Program-made: the position numbers and the translations under genes
The notes under the pieces: model-generated
Told to the model about the DNA's origin: nothing
The model's database searches: none
Seen by the model: only the letters and a program-made list of their open reading frames with translations
Part shown: positions 59,027 to 64,000 of the stretch, piece after piece
Layout: every line of letters starts with the position of its first letter
Position numbering within the stretch: the first letter of the stretch is position 1
From: Kalaharituber pfeilii
Taxonomy: Eukaryota > Ascomycota > Pezizomycetes > Pezizales > Pezizaceae
Direction of reading: 5' to 3'
Assembly (NCBI GenBank): GCA_015179045.1
Contig: WHUZ01000055.1
Location: 1-64,000, forward strand
Length of the DNA: 64,000 nt

Positions 59027-59184
59027 ATTGTGAAGTAAAGAATGCCTGGTCAATTGGGAAATACGCTCAGAAAGGGGCTACCGAATCCCGGATGATGGAC
59101 TGCTGCAGTAGTCAGTAGCCGGCCGGGGAAATGTGTGGTAGCAGGCGAAGCATCGGGAGCTGAGCGACAGGTTCGGTGTGGCGG

Positions 59185-59216
<32 letters not shown>

Positions 59217-60930
59217 ATACTTAGGTTTTATACCAGCACTGATTTGTATTGGAATATTGCTTGTATGTATAGAGGGAGTGAATTGGGGGTGTGGAACGTG
59301 GGGGAGTTGCAGGAGGTTGTTCTTTGCGAGGGAACTGGGGGGAATGTGGGTCCTCCTATTGCTACTGTACGGCGACCGGGCATGTGCGAGCCGGTCATTC
59401 ACGACGGCCGTGATGCGTGCTCGTTGCCTGGGAAGTTTGGGAGCTGAGGCGGGAGCACAGTGGGGGGAGGCTTGGCCGGGGCAGGTAGCAGTGAGTGTGG
59501 CGCAGTCGACTTGTCAGCGAAGCTGTGCGGCATCTGAGATGGCTCTGTTACTGCCGGCCTTCAGCTGCGTCCCAGTGCCGATATCAGGCGTATGGATACT
59601 ATGCTAAGTACAAGTAGGTAAGTGCTAAGTGCTAAGTACTTGTACCTAAGCGGCTCTGTTGTGTCTACGGGTACTGTGAGCTAGGCGCTCAGCGTCCCCA
59701 GCCTTGCTTTGCCTGCTGGAGAGCGCAGACATCCAGCTAAACTCTGCGACAAGCGGCCGCTACCGTCGTCCCCACGCACACCGCTAGAGCACATGCTGAA
59801 TGCCGTTGTTGCTACGTTGCACGTAGTCTCTCCGGCGGCCGCGGCGTCACGACGCACAGTACCGTATTCTATCTCAGGCTGTGCTTCGGCTGTGCTTCGG
59901 CTGGTAAATACTACCCTCTGTCTAGCTGGAGAGTGGAGTTACAGAGGGCCGGGGCAGGTGTTCAGTACATAATTGCCTATCACATCCAGAGGCGCACCGT
60001 GACCGGCGCTGGTGCTGCCCGCTACAGTACGAGTACATCTGCTCTGCTCGCTGTATCTCGCTGGCCGCGGTAGCCCGTTCAGACCCTGGCGCGTGGTCCT
60101 GAATCCTGGGCCTTGCGCCGTGCGAGGCTGGCCATGCGCTCTGCGCTACACGCTCCGCATCGGCACGCTGTAGACAGCTGGCATGCTCTGCTGAACCTCA
60201 TGCTGCAGTCCTGGCACCGACGCTTGCCCCGGCCTCAGGCTGCACTGGACACTGCAGATGCCTCTTAGAAAGCCTACCACTCCGTACGGAGTTACTTAAA
60301 TCCTGTGTGGCTTTTCGGCCATTCAACCAATCTTTGGTTTTCCAATCCCTGCAACCTTGTGCCCCCCGAGCCTACCAAGCCTTGCCTTGCAAACCTCCAA
60401 CCTCTCCAACCACTCTTTTACTTCTTTCCCGAAAATCACCCCCACCCCCCCCCATCCCATTACTCAAGTAAACGCCAGCCCTCTGCCGCGCATTAGGTAC
60501 ACATCCACTGCTCCATATCCAGTATCTTCTCACTTATACTCGTATCCCACTTCTATACCCCACCATTGCCCTTAACACGCAAGACAATCCCCCCCCCCCC
60601 CCCCAACCACATCCCCTCTCGCACAAGCCTCCCCGCCCCCCCACCTCGCCCTCCCCCTCCCCCTCCCCCTCCCCCCCCCCGCCTGTCCAAATCCAATTCT
60701 CTGGCACCCTGCCTAACGACAACTCCCGCTGCGTACAGGGTCGCTTGAGCTCAGGGACATAAACTCCCCACATCCCTCCCCCGCCCTCCCCCCCCCCGCC
60801 ACTATCGTATTCAGCTTCAGCCCCTATCGTCATTGTTCCTCTGCAAAAGGGCCAATTTCGTTCTACGCTCGAGATACTCACAATCTACGTTCCATTCATC
60901 CAGCAATGAGGCCTGTCTGATCCTAATAGA
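59027..60930. other. divergent intergenic region, F-BAR gene and NOT1
   Basis: A 1.9-kb head-to-head region that should carry both promoters. G/C-rich, with a 30-nt G run (59186-59215), a 16-nt C run (60589-60604), and further C-rich blocks to 60682 and near 60780-60800. CT- and C-rich sequence precedes the NOT1 start. The many frames here are composition artefacts. Confidence 0.5.
59186..59215. repeat. 30-nt G run (poly(C) on F-BAR sense strand)
   Basis: Uninterrupted G on the plus strand, 160-189 nt upstream of the F-BAR start codon on its sense strand. Confidence 0.95.
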
Positions 60931-63900
60931 ATGACACCGCAATCTACATCACAAGGCTCGTCGTCGTCAAATCAGCATCACTCACAGCACAATATTATCG
61001 GAAATACATCTGTACCTAGCAGTAGTTCTCTTTTGAATAATAATACTCAGCAACAGCCCCAGCACCATTCCAACTTGCTCCACAAGCCTGTACGTGGCAT
61101 CTCACTTATCCCTTTCATGAGATTCCCCGCTAATTGCAGTGCTTTCTGCCCCTTACCCTACTCACCAGAATCAGTCAGGGTTTCAACCTCCGGTGAACGC
61201 AAGTGCTTCTCAACAGCACAATTTGAGTTCATTCCAAACGGCTTCATCACGGCAGCAGACGTCTAACCAAACAGGCTCTCTTGCTTCGCATCAGCAACCG
61301 CTATCTCCCTCAAGTATACTTCAGATTTCTCAAGTAGGGCTGGCAGTCACGGGTGGTGGAGGAGGGGGAGGTAGTGGAGGAACGGGACAATCCTCTGGGA
61401 CGTCCCTTAACAAGATTGTAACCGCGCAGGTCACGTTGCTACTAAGTACAATCAAAGAGAATAACTGGGAAAATTCGGCCAGTGTTATTCGACAGGTTAG
61501 CATTCTCTGAGTTACTACAAATACTTCTCGTTTCCGCACATAAGACTAAACTGACACTTTGGTGACAGTTGCTCGACAGTAATAGCATGGAGGTTTTCCA
61601 CAAGTTTTTCAGGCGCCTAGTTACAGGGCACGCTCCCACAATATTCTCCGCCATCAGCAAACCACCAGAAAACCCTTCGAGCTATCGACTACTCGTCCAA
61701 CACGTCAAAGAGATTGCAAATTCACCGGAGGATTCCAAGACAAAGTTTGCAGATTGCATAAGTTCCTCTGAAAGCGATGCATTCCGCGACTTTGATTTGG
61801 CTGTCTTCATGAAGCATTTTGACTTGGACGCTCTGGAGAAAAGCATACTGGCTTTGGGATTCAAATCATGCGCTAAGCTAGATCTAAGAGCTAAAGGCAA
61901 GTCTCAATTCACAAAGAAAAGTCCTGTGCAATCCCATTGACTTTATTTCTTAGCATACGAAATTCTCACAACGTCTTTCCCATCGTTACTTGAGATTTTG
62001 GCAAATCCGGCCAAGCATCCAGACATGCCACCAGAATCACTTGCACTATTCCTGGAACAGTATTTTTCCGAACCTGCTCCTGCATTTTTCGACACAAGTG
62101 CAAAGCTTGGTCTATCATATGCAGCAAGAACGCGTTACAAAGACAGTACACTTCCGGAGTACATCGTAGAGGTCACCGAGCCAATAGAGAAGCTACGGCA
62201 GCAGGAGTCATTGGTAGGGATCTTCCAGAGTGCCGGTCCAGCGAGTTCTAGCTCCGTGGAAGCATGCAGAAAGGTTTTGCGAATGAAATGGAAAGTGGAA
62301 CTTACGGAGGATGAAGTTGCTGATGTTCTCTGTTTGATGGCTACCAGCCCCAAAGCTTCGGACTGGAATGGTGAGGTTTTTGTGTCTGCCATTCTAGCAG
62401 AAAATATTGGTGAATCTTTCAATTGGAATACGGTCATAGACTGCCTTGACAGACCCGATTTTGTTATTCAGCAAGTTGATGGCTTTGCGGCAATACTGGA
62501 TGCTTTGCGTACAGCCCAATCAAAATCAGCAAACAAATTTGATATCTCAAGGCTCTGGGGCGGAAGATGGACCAACTATATCTCTCAACTAAGTGTCTTC
62601 AAGGCTTATATGACTATACCGCCAGATCGATTTGATGTTACAAAGGTGCAAGGTCTTCAGAAAGTTCTGACACAAGAAGATTTCGCTTCTGCACCCAGTG
62701 CAGTAAAAGCTTTGGCTGAAAGTCTCGAGACGCAAAAATTAATATCGTCTGAAGCAGTCTCTACATTGTTTCATCTTGGAACTGATGTTACCTTACCACC
62801 GGATGTACGAGAAGATGGATACAAAAATATCGATAGGGCAGCAAAATTCACTCCAGAACTTTTGATTTTCGGTGCATTTCAAATGCCAAAGCCATGGTCA
62901 CAAAACCTGGAACATCTAGTGCTTCAATTATTCGATTTATTCTTCCATGGCCACACTAGCTATCAGCTAGTATTCTGGAAATTGTGGAAGGAGCAAAAAG
63001 GCTTTGTTGCACAACAGTTTATCACCCATCACTCACGGGATCCTTTACAACTCACTCGTATTCTCGACATAGTCAATGATATTCGATGTTTGGATGAGTT
63101 ACTGGAAATTACCCAAGAGCTAGCGCTTGGGTTTGTATTGGATCTAGCTGCATTGGCAGCCCGCAGGGACTATCTAAATCTAGAGAAATGGCTACAGGAA
63201 ATGCTTGTCAAATACGGTGCTCCGTTTACCCTTCAATGTTATAGGTTTTTAAAATTCAAAGCGGACGCTGAATGTGCTCAAAATAGGGAGGGGGGCGCAC
63301 TTCGTACCGTGAGTTTGAGTGTGGGCCCAGTGTACACATTCTTACAATTCCTAGAGAAGAGGTTTGATTTCCTTCTTGATTATTTTGTAAAACTCCTCGT
63401 TTCCTAACATAGTACCAGTAACATTCAACCGTCCCCGGAGCAGCATCAACTTATCGTTGCAGCTCAGAGAGTTACAATACAAGCTTACCCTCGACTTATC
63501 AATATGGGACAAGGACATGATGCTGTTATTTTGGCGAATAACGAGGAGTCCAATGGTTTCTCTCAACAAATTGACCAGAGAATGCAGCAGATGTTCAAGA
63601 AACTATACAGCCAAGAAGTCCAGATTCGTGAGGTTGTGCAGTTCTTGAGAGGCCTTAAAGATTCGGACGAACCTGAGAACCAGGATCTCTTTGCTTGTAT
63701 GGTTCATGGACTATTCGACGAGTACCACTGTTACCCATCATATCCATTAAGTGCATTGGCCACTACAGCAGTGCTTTTTGGCAGCATCATTGCCTTCAAA
63801 CTAATTGACGGGATACCGCTCACGGTTGCTTTAGGAATGGTTCTAGACGCTGTGAAGCATCCTGCTGATAGTCCAATGTACAAATTTGGGCTGCAAGCAC

Positions 63901-64000
63901 TGATGAACTTTCCCTCCAGATTCTCTGAATGGCGAGGGTTTTGTGGAATTTTAGTTCAGATTCCAGGCCTGCACGGTACTGACATTTACAGAATGGCCGA
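60931..64000 (+). CDS. not1: CCR4-NOT scaffold subunit NOT1, N-terminal part (truncated by window end)
   Basis: Model: 60931-61089, 61169-61495, 61569-61896, 61954-63361, 63419 to beyond 64000; about 934 residues seen of a protein usually over 2000. The first 140 residues are Ser/Gln/Asn/Gly-rich. Helical-repeat sequence follows (VTAQVTLLLSTIKENNW, LLVQHVKEIANSPED, LALFLEQYFSEPAPAFF, WNTVIDCLDRPDF, YKNIDRAAKFTPELLIFGAF). The very conserved block QDLFACMVHGLFDEYHCYP and LSALATTAVLFGSIIAFKLI lies near the edge, leading toward the MIF4G region that binds Caf1. NOT1 holds the deadenylase complex together in the cytoplasm and also acts in the nucleus. Two oddities: the third intron is GC-AG (separate entry), and the last acceptor has two in-frame choices (63412 or 63418) that differ by two residues. 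Confidence 0.95.
61897..61953 (+). other. not1: GC-AG intron in NOT1
   Basis: The exon ends AGAGCTAAAG and the intron begins GCAAGT; the acceptor is TTTCTTAG at 61953. Joining G to CATACGAA gives LRAKAYEILTTSFPSLLEIL, continuous NOT1 sequence. No GT donor in the needed phase exists nearby (a GT four bases further gives the wrong frame). AG|GCAAGT is the accepted consensus of GC-AG introns. Confidence 0.8.

Noticed and set aside
59112..59607. Glycine-run and proline-run frames on both strands
   Set aside because: They depend on the G30 tract and lie in the divergent promoter region.
1..64000. CRISPR array, prokaryotic operon signals, rRNA genes or intact transposons
   Set aside because: Checked by reading for regularly spaced repeats, long terminal repeats and transposase or reverse-transcriptase motifs; none found. 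Gene structure is clearly eukaryotic.

Overview
The window looks like nuclear DNA of a filamentous ascomycete fungus (Pezizomycotina). Genes are split by short introns (mostly 50-130 nt) with fungal-type donors and branch sites, and the gene set (Nst1, Gds1, Oms1, a Cdc15/Imp2 F-BAR protein, seipin, Rho2, Ndc80, Not1) is typical of that group. Intergenic regions are long, with many mono- and oligonucleotide tracts. I cannot assign a genus. An early-diverging lineage such as Pezizomycetes is only an impression. I saw no CRISPR array, rRNA, convincing tRNA or intact transposon.

Layout. 1-9 kb: a RING-CH membrane ubiquitin ligase (-), the remains of an acidic-protein gene (+), and a Rho2-type GTPase (-). 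9-16 kb: a GC-rich leader or promoter region, then the large five-exon nst1 (+). 16-22 kb: an SR-type splicing factor with two RRMs (-) and an unrecognised two-pass membrane protein (-). 22-30 kb: an 8-kb gene-poor stretch with decayed frames, an imperfect hairpin and long poly(A) tracts. 30-38 kb: a Gds1-type winged-helix regulator (-), an Oms1-like mitochondrial methyltransferase (-), a broken isochorismatase-family gene (-), and a peroxisomal FAD amine oxidase (-). 38-50 kb: a small uncertain gene (-), TATA-binding protein (-), and kinetochore Ndc80 (-). 50-55 kb: a UPF0132-type membrane protein (+) and seipin (+). 55-64 kb: an F-BAR/SH3 cytokinesis protein (-) head-to-head with CCR4-NOT scaffold NOT1 (+), which runs off the right edge.

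These are housekeeping genes in scattered orientation. There is no operon, biosynthetic cluster or obvious defence island. The genes span transcription and mRNA fate (TBP, NOT1, Gds1, SR protein), cell wall, polarity and cytokinesis (Rho2, F-BAR), chromosome segregation (Ndc80) and lipid or organelle biology (seipin, Oms1, FAD oxidase).

The most striking signal is splicing structure. Two unrelated genes (rho2 and the SR factor) each need a 6-nt microexon, flanked by good AG and GT sites, to restore a conserved protein motif. In both cases skipping it would keep the frame. NOT1 has a GC-AG intron, and TBP ends in a 17-nt coding exon. All exon models below were joined by hand and checked for reading frame; none has been tested against transcripts.
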